Shown here: in pieces, positions 54,623 through 63,852 of the stretch
Numbering within the stretch: position 1 is the first letter of the stretch
Layout: each line of letters begins with the position of its first letter
From: Roseivirga sp. BDSF3-8
GTDB taxonomy: Bacteria > Bacteroidota > Bacteroidia > Cytophagales > Cyclobacteriaceae
Length of the DNA stretch: 64,000 bases
Direction of reading: 5' to 3'
Assembly: GCF_041449215.1 (NCBI RefSeq)
Contig: NZ_JBGNFV010000001.1
Coordinates: forward strand, 310,001 to 374,000
Position numbers and translations under genes: made by a program
The notes under the pieces: model-generated
Databases searched by the model: none
Told to the model about the DNA's origin: nothing
What the model saw: only the letters and a program-made list of their open reading frames with translations

Positions 54623-55252
54623 ATGAGCATGAAGGAAGATGACCTCTCGTACCTGCCCTTGTTTATCACTGAACCGGTCTACCTTTTTGATGAGGAAGAA
54701 CCGGTGACGTCTGTTTCTTCTGCTGCCGAAACGACTCCTGGCGAAGTAGCGGAGAACCCTGCCAAAAGAGAACGGGTACCAGAGGAGCCTTCTGCTGATA
54801 ATAATGGGGTAAGAGAGCCGGAGCAACCTGCCTATGCGGCGGGTGAGCCTGAGAAAAAAGAGCCTGCACCTGCCCCGGTTCCCCCAAAACCACTACCTTT
54901 TCAGGGCAAAAATGAAAAGAGTATCGTTCTCGCTATCGATACGCCTACTAATCAGGACCAGCGCGACCTGCTAAAGAAGATCATGGCTTCCGTGAATATC
55001 ACAGGACGGGATGTGGCTATGACAGACGTAAGAGGACTACAGGACCCTGCTTCTCTCCCTCCTCACCGGTTACTCATTAGTTTCGGGGTTGAAGACCCCC
55101 TTTTGTTTCATGGTGAGGTTCCAGTTCCCTATGAGATCAAAAAAGTTGACCATCAATCATTCGTTCTAGCGGACTCGCTATCAACACTTTACAGCGACAT
55201 TTCTGCGAAGAAAAACCTCTGGGAAGTGCTTAAAAAACTTTTTGTAGCATAA
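54623..55252 (+). CDS. Uncharacterised protein with Pro/Glu-rich linker
   Basis: 209 aa. A short N-terminal motif (YLPLFITEPVYLFDEEE), about 75 disordered Pro/Glu/Ala residues, then a folded C-terminal domain (SIVLAIDTPTNQDQRDLLKKIM to KKNLWEVLKKLF). The layout of a short N-terminal peptide, linker and small alpha/beta domain is reminiscent of DNA polymerase III psi-like or clamp-loader accessory proteins, but I cannot confirm this. The stop overlaps the next frame. Confidence 0.6.
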   Translation: MSMKEDDLSYLPLFITEPVYLFDEEEPVTSVSSAAETTPGEVAENPAKRERVPEEPSADNNGVREPEQPAYAAGEPEKKEPAPAPVPPKPLPFQGKNEKSIVLAIDTPTNQDQRDLLKKIMASVNITGRDVAMTDVRGLQDPASLPPHRLLISFGVEDPLLFHGEVPVPYEIKKVDHQSFVLADSLSTLYSDISAKKNLWEVLKKLFVA

Positions 55253-55335
55253 TGCTTGTTGTTACCATGTCAACAACCAAAAGAATCTATATGCTATCAC
55301 CTGCATGGACGATATTGCACTACGGTAAAAAGATC

Positions 55336-55917
55336 ATGCGATATAAGTTTGTATACTTTGTGGTCTTCATCGTATTGCTGGTACACGTATCAGACAGCTT
55401 CAGTGCTCGCCTGGAAAAGCCAGAGGTACGCACTGAAACGGCCAGGATGGAGGCCATGGAGCCGATGGATAAAATGGGGGCTGACAAAGCTTCCGTAGTT
55501 GCCGACCCTGATAACGAACTCGAAAAATCCATACTGGGAGCTGATATTGTGACCTTCGCCATGAGCCTGAAGGGTAAACCTTATACATGGGCCGGGGTAA
55601 AGCCTTCCACAGGATTTGACTGTTCTGGCTTTATCTACTTCGTATACGGTGAATATGGAATCTCACTGCCTCATAGTAGCCGTGCACAATACAAAGAAGG
55701 CACTGAAATATCAGAAAGCGAGGCCCGCAAGGGTGACCTGGTATTTTTCAGGGGCACTAACCCAAAGAGTAAGGCAGTAGGCCATGTGGGTATTGTGACT
55801 TCAGAGCCCGGTGAGCCGGTACGATTTGTACACAGTAGTACAGGCCGCGGTGTGGTAGAGGATGGAATTGTCCGAAGCTATCGCCGCCGCTACATCGGTA
55901 TCAAGCGAATACTGTAA
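55336..55917 (+). CDS. NlpC/P60 (C40) cell-wall peptidase
   Basis: 193 aa from ATG 55336, which gives a signal peptide (MRYKFVYFVVFIVLLVHVSDSFS); the longer frame from 55252 buries it. Catalytic Cys96 in TGFDCSGF and His in VGHVGIV. RKGDLVFFRG is also present. Cleaves peptide cross-links in peptidoglycan outside the cytoplasmic membrane. Confidence 0.9.
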   Translation: MRYKFVYFVVFIVLLVHVSDSFSARLEKPEVRTETARMEAMEPMDKMGADKASVVADPDNELEKSILGADIVTFAMSLKGKPYTWAGVKPSTGFDCSGFIYFVYGEYGISLPHSSRAQYKEGTEISESEARKGDLVFFRGTNPKSKAVGHVGIVTSEPGEPVRFVHSSTGRGVVEDGIVRSYRRRYIGIKRIL

Positions 55918-55940
55918 GTGAGAGTTTATAATATTGATAG

Positions 55941-55971
55941 AGCAGCCTGTTACAATGCAGGCTGCTTTTTT
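55941..55971. terminator. Bidirectional terminator
   Basis: AGCAGCCTG (55941-55949) and CAGGCTGCT (55958-55966) form a 9-bp perfect stem followed by TTTTTTA, between convergent genes. Confidence 0.85.
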
Positions 55972-56785
55972 ATTGACTGACTCTCAAGTCAAAGCTGAAC
56001 CCCGGTTTATAATCATGTGCTACCCGACTTACCAGCAGGCTTAGGCTGCCGGATAGTGTATAGGTGCCGACTTCGGCCGGAGTAAAAGTTCCCGTTAGCA
56101 CATCACCCATTTGTTTCCAATCTACGGACACCTTTTCACCCTGCCAGGAGATAGCAAGGTCAGTATAGGTAAGTACAACTTCAGGAGAGACCTGCTCAGC
56201 TATATAAATAATGAAGTGAACCTCTTCATGAGGGCGAATGCCTGATGAGTCCACCGCCAAACGGAAGGGCACCCCACTGGGAAACCTCGGTGCGATAAAG
56301 CTTCGGGAAAGATGACTTATAAATTCGTTTTCATACTGGAGAACCTGCAGAAGCAATAACTTATCAGAATATGCCGCTCTGTCATCGGGTGTGTTTACCA
56401 GTTTTTCAACAGCGGCAGCCCCTCCCGGTAATTCTGCATCGGAGTCAAATACCTGGATGAGGCTATCTATCTGACGGACATAAGTCAGGACATTTCCTGA
56501 GTCCAGCTCATCAGATTCCGAAATTGCAGAAGAGGGTATCCCTGCTTCCTTCCTCAGGTTTAGCATGCTGTAAATAAGCTCGAGGGTAGTCACATCATTA
56601 GTAAGCCTACCTCTGTCATCCACTACCTGTTTTAACTCTATAAAAAGCTGCATATTATTATCCCACTGCCTGCTGGTAGCCTCATCCAATACATCTAATT
56701 CATACCTGTCCGGCTCCTTCTCTTTCTGACAGGACTGAAAAATTATAAGCAAGGATAACAATAGCACAAATCGCATCATGAGCAT
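55970..56785 (-). CDS. Uncharacterised lipoprotein
   Basis: 271 aa with lipobox IIFQSC, a helical middle part and a C-terminal Ig-like beta domain (KQMGDVLTGTFTPAEVGTYTLSGSLSLLV). Parts recall GldM/PorM domains but the length and layout differ, so I do not assign it. Membrane-anchored on the periplasmic side or outer surface. Confidence 0.6.
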   Translation of the reverse strand: MLMMRFVLLLSLLIIFQSCQKEKEPDRYELDVLDEATSRQWDNNMQLFIELKQVVDDRGRLTNDVTTLELIYSMLNLRKEAGIPSSAISESDELDSGNVLTYVRQIDSLIQVFDSDAELPGGAAAVEKLVNTPDDRAAYSDKLLLLQVLQYENEFISHLSRSFIAPRFPSGVPFRLAVDSSGIRPHEEVHFIIYIAEQVSPEVVLTYTDLAISWQGEKVSVDWKQMGDVLTGTFTPAEVGTYTLSGSLSLLVSRVAHDYKPGFSFDLRVSQ

Positions 56786-56832
56786 TAAACAGGGATTACC
56801 TTAATAGATAATTGGTATTCGAATATTCAGGC

Positions 56833-57933
56833 TTACGGCAGCACCTCATTCAGGTATTGCCACATTTGGTTATGAAAAGTGATGGGCACAAGGGCATTAT
56901 CCGGCGCCTCACCCATGCGCACCACAATCAGGTTTTCCTCAGGTACCACATCGATGATTTGTCCATTCTTGCCCATAGCTGCGTACAAATCTGACGGCGC
57001 ATCAGGTGCCACCGCTATGTTGTAGCTATCCGGACTACCCGGAAAGACAGCAGAGGGCTGGCCGTTTAGCCACCATAGGTACCCATAGGAAGGGTTAAGG
57101 CTTTGGGATGGACTGATCATATCACGGATATAGCTGGTGTCACTTAATACAGGCATGTCATCCCACAACCCATTATTTAGCACAAGCAATCCAAAACGGG
57201 CCGCATCGCGTGGTTTACTCCAATACACATTATTGTAACCGCTCTGAATCCAGGTGCCGCTCATGCCGGTTTTGTCTTCCAGTTTCTCGTCGGTATAGGC
57301 ATTATAGCTCATGCCGGAGGCATTGCTGATTACCTGTTCCAGCAGTGTATAGGGCGCATTATGATAGTACCACCGGGTGCCGGGATCAGCCATATAATCC
57401 AGGCATTCAGGGTCGGTGCAGTGTATATCATTTACCGTATAATCAAGCCCCGTAGTCATGGTAAGCTGGTGGCGTATGGTGATTTGCTCCTCCCGGGCGG
57501 CTGACATACTGGTCCAGCCGGTACCCAGGTACTCAGAGGTCTTATCCGAAATACTCAATAACCTGTCAAACTGTGCCCTGCCTACCAAAAAGGCGGTAAT
57601 CGTTTTACCGGCTGAGGCCCAGTACCATTGGGAGTCCTTATCAAAAGGCGCTGTGCGGGTGATGTTTTCGCCCCAGTATTTTTCGGTTACGATCCGGCCA
57701 TTTTTGAGCACAATAAATGCCCGTGTGCCATTGCTTTCCAGGAAACTGTATAACTCCTGCAGTTTCTGCTCATTCCATCCGAGTTCCGCAGGAGTTGTTG
57801 TCTCCCATTCCTCACCGGTTAAAGGAGGGAAATAAATCTCCTGACCGGGTATTTTGTCTGTGGGAGATACATCATCTTTTTCACACGCAAAAAGACCGAG
57901 GACAAGGCATAGTAAAAGATACTTCTTCATCAT
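56833..57933 (-). CDS. Serine hydrolase, beta-lactamase class C family lipoprotein
   Basis: About 366 aa from ATG 57933 (MMKKYLLLCLVLGLFAC; lipobox Cys17); the longer frame adds an untranslatable-looking N-terminus. SxxK nucleophile at Ser107-Lys110 (WASAGK), a YxN-type Tyr in WYYHNAPYTLLEQ, and an HxG-like region near the end. Family members are esterases, amidases or DD-peptidases. Substrate unknown. Confidence 0.8.
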   Translation of the reverse strand: MMKKYLLLCLVLGLFACEKDDVSPTDKIPGQEIYFPPLTGEEWETTTPAELGWNEQKLQELYSFLESNGTRAFIVLKNGRIVTEKYWGENITRTAPFDKDSQWYWASAGKTITAFLVGRAQFDRLLSISDKTSEYLGTGWTSMSAAREEQITIRHQLTMTTGLDYTVNDIHCTDPECLDYMADPGTRWYYHNAPYTLLEQVISNASGMSYNAYTDEKLEDKTGMSGTWIQSGYNNVYWSKPRDAARFGLLVLNNGLWDDMPVLSDTSYIRDMISPSQSLNPSYGYLWWLNGQPSAVFPGSPDSYNIAVAPDAPSDLYAAMGKNGQIIDVVPEENLIVVRMGEAPDNALVPITFHNQMWQYLNEVLP

Positions 57934-58083
57934 AGAGACATTCGGATGCTTAGACCTGCTTTCTATCGCAGGCCAGAGGTAATAAGGTGTGTAAAATAGG
58001 CAAAACCGGCCTGGCTGTAAAATCAACGTGTTAAGCGCTATGTAAGGATGAGGGCTATAATTAATGCATTTAATCTGCAGGGC

Positions 58084-58872
58084 TTACCGGAAATAGACCG
58101 CTACAAATTTGGCCAGAGGAGCCATCCGGGCTTTGTTCAGGAACAGCGTATCATCATTAATGGCATAGTTGTCTGCCAGCTCGAATACTTCAAGGAATGC
58201 TTGCTCTGTCTCTTCCGCCGGGCAGGCCATACGAGTGGAAGCGATCTTGGAAAAGCTGATCCGAGCCGGTTCGGAAAGGCTGTAGGAACCATTCATGGAA
58301 TTACAACCCGTGTGACCCTCTACTCTTTGCTCGTTACCTTTCAGGGTAAAGTAGGGCTCCCTCTTCATACCGGTGCTTACCTCTACTGGTTGTCCCCGCA
58401 GTTCGATAAGCTTCCAGTACGTATTTTTAATATCTGTACTCACCTTGGTAAGATAGCTTTTTTGGGTTTCATCATCCATCAGAGGATTGCCATTACTTCC
58501 AAGAGGGATAAGCAGGTTTTCGCCCACCTTGTATTGTTCCCCACTCGACAGGGTAATCTGCCCCCCGGAATCATTCCACCTGAAGGAGCCACTCTCGTAG
58601 GTAAAAAGCTCATCCACCTCCTTGTGCCGGTAGGATTTCTCAAATACCCCTCCCTGTTTCAATGTTATTGTGGTTTGTATGCCCTCGCAATCATTACAGG
58701 GCAGCGTACCCCTGTAGGTGCCAGACCAGTCGAGTGAATTTCGGCTGTTATGCATATCTACAGATTGTGAGGTTTCTTCGGCCTCGGTTTGTGCATCTAG
58801 GACAGTAGACTGGCGATTGTTAGTACAACTACATATTAAGCTTGCAAGGATAAATAAGAGGGCGTATTTCAT
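58084..58872 (-). CDS. Lipoprotein with NlpE-like and META (HslJ-like) domains
   Basis: 262 aa: lipobox LICSC, an NlpE-like region (SGTYRGTLPCNDCEGIQTTITL), then a META domain (YWKLIELRGQPV and EGHTGCNSMNGSYSL). NlpE-like proteins sense surface or copper stress and META domains occur in heat-shock HslJ. Membrane anchored; function inferred from family only. Confidence 0.8.
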   Translation of the reverse strand: MKYALLFILASLICSCTNNRQSTVLDAQTEAEETSQSVDMHNSRNSLDWSGTYRGTLPCNDCEGIQTTITLKQGGVFEKSYRHKEVDELFTYESGSFRWNDSGGQITLSSGEQYKVGENLLIPLGSNGNPLMDDETQKSYLTKVSTDIKNTYWKLIELRGQPVEVSTGMKREPYFTLKGNEQRVEGHTGCNSMNGSYSLSEPARISFSKIASTRMACPAEETEQAFLEVFELADNYAINDDTLFLNKARMAPLAKFVAVYFR

Positions 58873-58984
58873 AGCAGATGAATTTAGCTGTTTTACCTCT
58901 ACAACGTAACGAGTGAATATTCAGATGTCCGGACGTACCAAAACCGGTATGAGGCGAGGGTTAACCCTGTTTTCATTTATGTAA

Positions 58985-59013
58985 ATAAAAAACCGGACCT
59001 TGTAAAGGCCCGG
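58985..59013 (-). terminator. Terminator of the MBL-rhodanese operon
   Basis: CCGG-A-CCTT and AAGG-C-CCGG form an 8-bp stem with one mismatch, followed on the minus strand by a run of T, 27 bases past the stop codon at 59040. Confidence 0.75.
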
Positions 59014-59039
59014 CTTGGAGAGTGTGTGAATATAAAAAC

Positions 59040-60449
59040 TTACTTCAATGTACTGGGGCAAACATAGTCCGTTTTAGGTACGTCTGTTTCCTTAATGGCC
59101 TTATAGCCACCCTCTACATTGATCAAATCGTGATATCCGCGAGACTTAAGGATGGACCCGGCTATTACTGACCGGTATCCGCCCGCACAGTGAATATGAA
59201 AAGACTTATCCTTAGGTACCTCCGCCATTTGCTCATTCAGGAAATCAAGCGGTATGTTCATTGCATTTTCCACATGCTCGGACTGGTATTCGCCAGGCTT
59301 ACGTACATCGACGATTATAGCCCCTTGTTTATAGGCTGTGGCCATGTCTTCTGCAGACTCTAAAGCCATCGTGTCCAATTCCTTGCCTGCCTGATTCCAT
59401 GCTTCCACACCTCCCTCGAGGTAGCCCAGCACATTATCAAAACCTACCCGTGCGAGCCTGGTAACAGCCTCTTCTTCACGGCCCTCAGGACTGATAAGCA
59501 ATATAGGCTGTTTTACATCCCTGATAAGGGCACCTACCCAGGGAGCAAAGCTACCATCCAGTCCGATGAACACTGAATTAGGGACAAAGCCTTTTACAAA
59601 CTCATTCTGATGACGTACATCCAGCAGGATAGCCCCGGTTTCGTTAGCCGCTGCCTCAAAGGCATCCGGCCCCAGCTTACGCAGGCCTTTTTCCAATACA
59701 TCATCTATGCTATCATAGCCCTCTTTGTTCATTTGAACATTCAGGGGGAAATACTGGGGAGGAGGCAACAGGCCATCGGTCACTTCTTTTACGAACTCCT
59801 CTTTGGTCATATTCTCCCGCAGGGCATAGTTCATTTTCTTCTGGTTACCGAGGGTGTCCACAGTCTCCTTCATCATGTTTTTGCCACATGCAGACCCGGC
59901 CCCGTGGCCAGGGTACACGATTATGTCGTCTGCCAGGGGCATGACCTTATTTCTCAGGCTGTCATACAGGGTAGCAGCAAGTTCTTCCTGGGTCATATGA
60001 GCCGCCTTCTGGGCCAGGTCCGGTCGCCCTACATCTCCAAGGAAAAGGGTATCCCCAGTAAAGATGGCGTGGTCTTCCCCTTCCTCATCTTTAAGCAGAT
60101 AGGTAGTACTCTCCATGGTATGGCCGGGCGTGTGGAGTACCTTTATAGTTACGTTACCGAGTTTGAGCTCTTCGCCGTCACTGGCTATATGAGCTTCAAA
60201 TTTAGGGTTGGCCTGAGGACCATATACGATAGTGGCACCGGTTTTTTCTGCCAGGGTCAGGTGGCCGCTTACAAAGTCTGCGTGAAAGTGGGTCTCGAGT
60301 ATGTATTTGATCTTGGCCCCGCTCTTTTCAGCCTGATCTATATAGGGCTGCACTTCGCGCAGGGGATCCACAATAGCTACCTCACCATTGCTTTCGATAT
60401 AGTAGGCACCTTGTGCCAGGCAACCGGTATATATCTGTTCGATCTTCAT
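59040..60449 (-). CDS. MBL-fold/rhodanese fusion (persulfide dioxygenase-like)
   Basis: 469 aa. N-terminal MBL domain with THFHADFVSGH (His54, His56, Asp58), TPGHTMES and FTGDTLFLGDVGRPDL; two rhodanese domains follow. The first (DVRHQNEFV) lacks a catalytic Cys at its active loop (LLISPEGREEEA). The second has HCAGGYRS with the Cys. The family oxidises glutathione or other low-thiol persulfides. It is the second of two tandem paralogs and the last gene of the sulfur locus. Confidence 0.88.
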   Translation of the reverse strand: MKIEQIYTGCLAQGAYYIESNGEVAIVDPLREVQPYIDQAEKSGAKIKYILETHFHADFVSGHLTLAEKTGATIVYGPQANPKFEAHIASDGEELKLGNVTIKVLHTPGHTMESTTYLLKDEEGEDHAIFTGDTLFLGDVGRPDLAQKAAHMTQEELAATLYDSLRNKVMPLADDIIVYPGHGAGSACGKNMMKETVDTLGNQKKMNYALRENMTKEEFVKEVTDGLLPPPQYFPLNVQMNKEGYDSIDDVLEKGLRKLGPDAFEAAANETGAILLDVRHQNEFVKGFVPNSVFIGLDGSFAPWVGALIRDVKQPILLISPEGREEEAVTRLARVGFDNVLGYLEGGVEAWNQAGKELDTMALESAEDMATAYKQGAIIVDVRKPGEYQSEHVENAMNIPLDFLNEQMAEVPKDKSFHIHCAGGYRSVIAGSILKSRGYHDLINVEGGYKAIKETDVPKTDYVCPSTLK

Positions 60450-60559
60450 ATTATGTATGTTAGCACGCCGGAGTGGCGTAAGTGTTACTTTGTTTTTCTT
60501 AATATAAAGTACGTAAATACCCTGTTAAAGGTGGGTAACCAAAGTTACAGCCCGCGAAT

Positions 60560-61909
60560 TTAGTCTTTTTTGAAATCCTTTACACGATCACTCAGGTCAT
60601 ATACCTGTGTGCCTTTCATTTCAGACTCAAGAATACTGTACCCTGCGGCACTTCGGTAGCCTCCGGCACAGTGCACCACCACAGGCTTATCAGAAGGCAC
60701 CTCACCAGAACGGTCGCGCAGTTCATGAAGAGGTATAGCCAGGGCTTTAGCAAACAGCTTACCATCATTTACCTCACTTTTATTTCTTATATCCACTATG
60801 GTATAGTGCTCCGGGTTTGATTTGAAGTCCGCCATATCAAGCGAGTCGGCTTTTGCACTATCCGCGGAACCTTCGATTACCCGGGCCCCCTCCATAAGCA
60901 GCTCATACCCAATTTTTGCGCCACGGCCTATGGCAGCTTCTCTTTCCTTATCGGAACTACTGACCAGGTAAAAGGTCTCCTCGGGAGAAATAACTGACCC
61001 AAGCCAGGTTTCGAACTTATCGCCGTCGGAGATCATGATATTAATGGCATTGGGATGATGTCCCTGCTTAAATATCGCTTCATCGCGTGTATCTACCACC
61101 AGGGCATCAGCGGGGATTTCCTCATCGGCTCCCAGGCGCTTCACCGATTCCACGCTGCCGCTATAGGGTCGCGCACCGCTTTTATTCATATCCACATCAT
61201 AACCAAAGTATTTTGGTATAAATGGTTGCTCATGAAGAAGCTCATTAACAAAGCTATCCTCTTTCATTTCCTGCAGGGCCCAGTTTTCCTCCTTTTCACG
61301 GCCGATAGTGCTGTAGGTATCGGAGCTCATATTCTTACCGCATAATGATCCGGCTCCATGTGCCGGGTAAACCAGTGTTTCATCATCCATGGGAAGAAAC
61401 TTCTCGCGGAGAGTCCGGTACATATCCCGGGCCAGACTTTCCCTCTTTGCCCGCATTTTACCCGCTTTCTCTCTGAGGTCAGGCCGTCCCACATCGCCTA
61501 CAAACAGGGTGTCTCCTGTAAAAACAGCTCTCTCATCAGAATCATTATCAATAGCCTGGACGCTGATACTATCCGGTGAATGACCTGGTGTATTAATAGC
61601 CCTGAAGGTAATACTTCCCATCACAGCTTCCTGCTCGTCATCAAATCCCTGATGAGGGTAATCCGCTCCGGTAAGCTCACTGGTGAGAATAGTAGCCCCT
61701 GTCTCCTGATGGATCTGCAGGTGGCTGCTCACAAAGTCCGCATGCGGGTGGGTCTCAATCACAAGTTTAATTTTTGCTCCATGCTCGCTGGCGTAGTCAT
61801 AATAGGGCTGAGGATCTCTTGCAGGATCTACTACGGCCATGTTCCCATTACTGATAATGGCATAGCTGGCATGGGCAAGAGGTTTATCGTAAAACTGATG
61901 TATATGCAT
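60560..61909 (-). CDS. MBL-fold/rhodanese fusion, paralog
   Basis: 449 aa, same layout: THPHADFVSSH (His54, His56, Asp58), TPGHSPDS and FTGDTLFVGDVGRPDL, then two rhodanese domains. The first has no Cys in its loop (FYLVSSSDKEREA); the second has HCAGGYRSA. Divergent enough from its neighbour to suggest separate substrates. It lies 35 bases after the TauE/SafE gene in the same direction; the 110-base gap to the other paralog may hold an internal promoter. Confidence 0.88.
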   Translation of the reverse strand: MHIHQFYDKPLAHASYAIISNGNMAVVDPARDPQPYYDYASEHGAKIKLVIETHPHADFVSSHLQIHQETGATILTSELTGADYPHQGFDDEQEAVMGSITFRAINTPGHSPDSISVQAIDNDSDERAVFTGDTLFVGDVGRPDLREKAGKMRAKRESLARDMYRTLREKFLPMDDETLVYPAHGAGSLCGKNMSSDTYSTIGREKEENWALQEMKEDSFVNELLHEQPFIPKYFGYDVDMNKSGARPYSGSVESVKRLGADEEIPADALVVDTRDEAIFKQGHHPNAINIMISDGDKFETWLGSVISPEETFYLVSSSDKEREAAIGRGAKIGYELLMEGARVIEGSADSAKADSLDMADFKSNPEHYTIVDIRNKSEVNDGKLFAKALAIPLHELRDRSGEVPSDKPVVVHCAGGYRSAAGYSILESEMKGTQVYDLSDRVKDFKKD

Positions 61910-61944
61910 GTCAAAAAAGTATTAGTGGTAATAAAAAATGAAGA

Positions 61945-62742
61945 CTATACGGCAAAAACTGTTTCGCTGAGAATGATGAAAATGCCCATAGCAAGTACAA
62001 ACCAGCCAAATCCTTTCTTAAGCCTGTCTGCTGAGACAAACCTGGTAGCATAGGTACCTATGAACATGCCGGCAAATGAACAAGCCGTAAAGAGCAATAA
62101 AAACGTCCAATTAATGTCCTGTCCTGAACCAATGTCTCCCAGAAAACCGATAAGGCTCTTAATAGCGATAATAACCAGGCTGGTACCAACCGCTTCTTTG
62201 ATGGGCAGCCCTACAAGCAGAACTAAGGCAGGCACGATGAGAAATCCACCGCCAGCCCCTACCAGGCCTGTTATCACTCCCACGATAAGGCCTTCTGCCA
62301 GGATCAGGGGGAAGTTAAATGGCTTTTCCTTCTGCTCACTGGTATCTTTCCGGTCTTTAATCATAGAGTATGAAGCCAGCAACATCACCACTCCGAAGAA
62401 TACCATGATGGCGATATCCTTGGTAAAACTGAAGCCATCCAGGCGAAAGATGGTCTCCGGGATAGCAGGCACCAGGTAGAGGCGTGTAAGAAGCACCGCC
62501 ACCAGCGAGGGGATGGCAAAGACGATACCCGTCTTCCACCTTACCAGTCCTTGTCTGTGTTTTTGCGCACCTCCTATGACGGCAGTAGATCCTACCACAA
62601 AGAGGCTATAAGCTGTAGCCAGGACAGGCTCCACTCCCAGTACATACACAAGTATAGGTACAGTGAGTATGGATCCTCCCCCGCCAAGCAGGCCAAGGGT
62701 AAAACCCATCACTACGGCTAACAGGTATCCGAGTATTTCCAT
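61945..62742 (-). CDS. TauE/SafE-family sulfite or sulfonate exporter
   Basis: A 265-aa membrane protein with about eight helices in two homologous halves, each with a [13 protein letters not shown] or [16 protein letters not shown] block. Exports sulfite or related anions. Sits between the YeeE/YedE-type genes and the MBL-rhodanese genes in one direction, fitting export of the product of persulfide oxidation. Confidence 0.88.
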   Translation of the reverse strand: MEILGYLLAVVMGFTLGLLGGGGSILTVPILVYVLGVEPVLATAYSLFVVGSTAVIGGAQKHRQGLVRWKTGIVFAIPSLVAVLLTRLYLVPAIPETIFRLDGFSFTKDIAIMVFFGVVMLLASYSMIKDRKDTSEQKEKPFNFPLILAEGLIVGVITGLVGAGGGFLIVPALVLLVGLPIKEAVGTSLVIIAIKSLIGFLGDIGSGQDINWTFLLLFTACSFAGMFIGTYATRFVSADRLKKGFGWFVLAMGIFIILSETVFAV

Positions 62743-62768
62743 TGATGCTTATTTTCTAAGGGAGGCCC

Positions 62769-63182
62769 TTAGTGTGGTAGTTTATGTCGTAAGAATCCGT
62801 ATAGGGCCGTACCGGCCAGCGCGCCGAAAATAACGAGGAAAATGCTTGCATAACCAAACCCGGCCAGAATAAACATGGGGCCTGGGCAAGCTCCCACCAG
62901 GGCCCAGCCCAGACCAAATATTATCCCTCCTATGAGGTAACGGGGTACGCTTTTATCCTTATCATTAAAGGTGATTACCTGACCGTTCATGTCCTTCATG
63001 CCGGTACGTTTGATGAACTGTATCCCGATAACTCCCACTGCAATGGCTGAGCCGATGACTCCGAACATGTGAAAATTATCAAAGCGGAACATCTCGTAAA
63101 TCCGGTACCAGGATATGACCTCTGCTTTGGCCAGTATAATCCCGAACACTGCACCGGCCAGTATATATTTTATGTATTTCAT
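62769..63182 (-). CDS. YeeE/YedE-type half transporter (DUF6691)
   Basis: A 137-aa protein with four hydrophobic segments and the GACPGPM motif, whose cysteine corresponds to the sulfur-relay cysteine of TsuA-type thiosulfate transporters. Lies 12 bases after the 189-aa partner. The two together equal one full YeeE/YedE protein. Confidence 0.85.
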   Translation of the reverse strand: MKYIKYILAGAVFGIILAKAEVISWYRIYEMFRFDNFHMFGVIGSAIAVGVIGIQFIKRTGMKDMNGQVITFNDKDKSVPRYLIGGIIFGLGWALVGACPGPMFILAGFGYASIFLVIFGALAGTALYGFLRHKLPH

Positions 63183-63194
63183 TCTGATAAATGC

Positions 63195-63764
63195 TTAAGA
63201 AAAGATGACGGGAAATAACAGGTAGACCATGGAAAGTCCTCCGATGAAAAAGCCTATTACGGCAATCAACGAGGGTAACTGCAGCATGCTCATGCCGGTA
63301 ATGGCATGGCCTGAGGTACACCCCCCGGCGTAGCGTGAGCCAAAGCCTACCATCAACCCACCCGCAAGCAGAATAATGATATTACGTACTGAGGTGAAGG
63401 CTTCAGGGCCAAATATGGAAGAGGGCAGATAAGCCTCCCCTGCCTGGGTAAAGCCCAGTTGTTGAAGGGCACTGACGGTGTCCGCAGAAAGGTCTATGGT
63501 GGTGTTGCCACTAAGCCAGGCAGTGATGAAGCCACCCAGCACAGCTCCCAGGAGGAAGGCAAGGTTCCAGCGCTGGCTTTTCCAGTCGAAATTGAAAAAG
63601 CTGGCTTTTTTACCCATGCCTGAGACGGCACACATCGTGCGGAAGTTGGAGGAAAACCCGAAGGTTTTGCCGAAATAAATAAGGGACAGCATGACTATCC
63701 CGATCAGCGGTCCTGCCACATACCATGGCCAGGGTTCTTTAAATATCCAGTTGATTACGTCCAT
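63195..63764 (-). CDS. YeeE/YedE-type half transporter
   Basis: 189 aa with four or five helices and the GGCTSGHAITG motif, holding the other conserved cysteine of the YeeE/YedE family. First of the two half-transporter genes, probably transcribed under the Crp/Fnr regulator just upstream. Likely imports thiosulfate or a related sulfur species. Confidence 0.85.
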   Translation of the reverse strand: MDVINWIFKEPWPWYVAGPLIGIVMLSLIYFGKTFGFSSNFRTMCAVSGMGKKASFFNFDWKSQRWNLAFLLGAVLGGFITAWLSGNTTIDLSADTVSALQQLGFTQAGEAYLPSSIFGPEAFTSVRNIIILLAGGLMVGFGSRYAGGCTSGHAITGMSMLQLPSLIAVIGFFIGGLSMVYLLFPVIFS

Positions 63765-63852
63765 TCGCTTCAGTTCTCATTTAATTTCAATTACAAATTA
63801 CGCGAGAACTCTCCGGAAGGATCGTAACCTAAGTTACAGTAAGCGGCACAGA

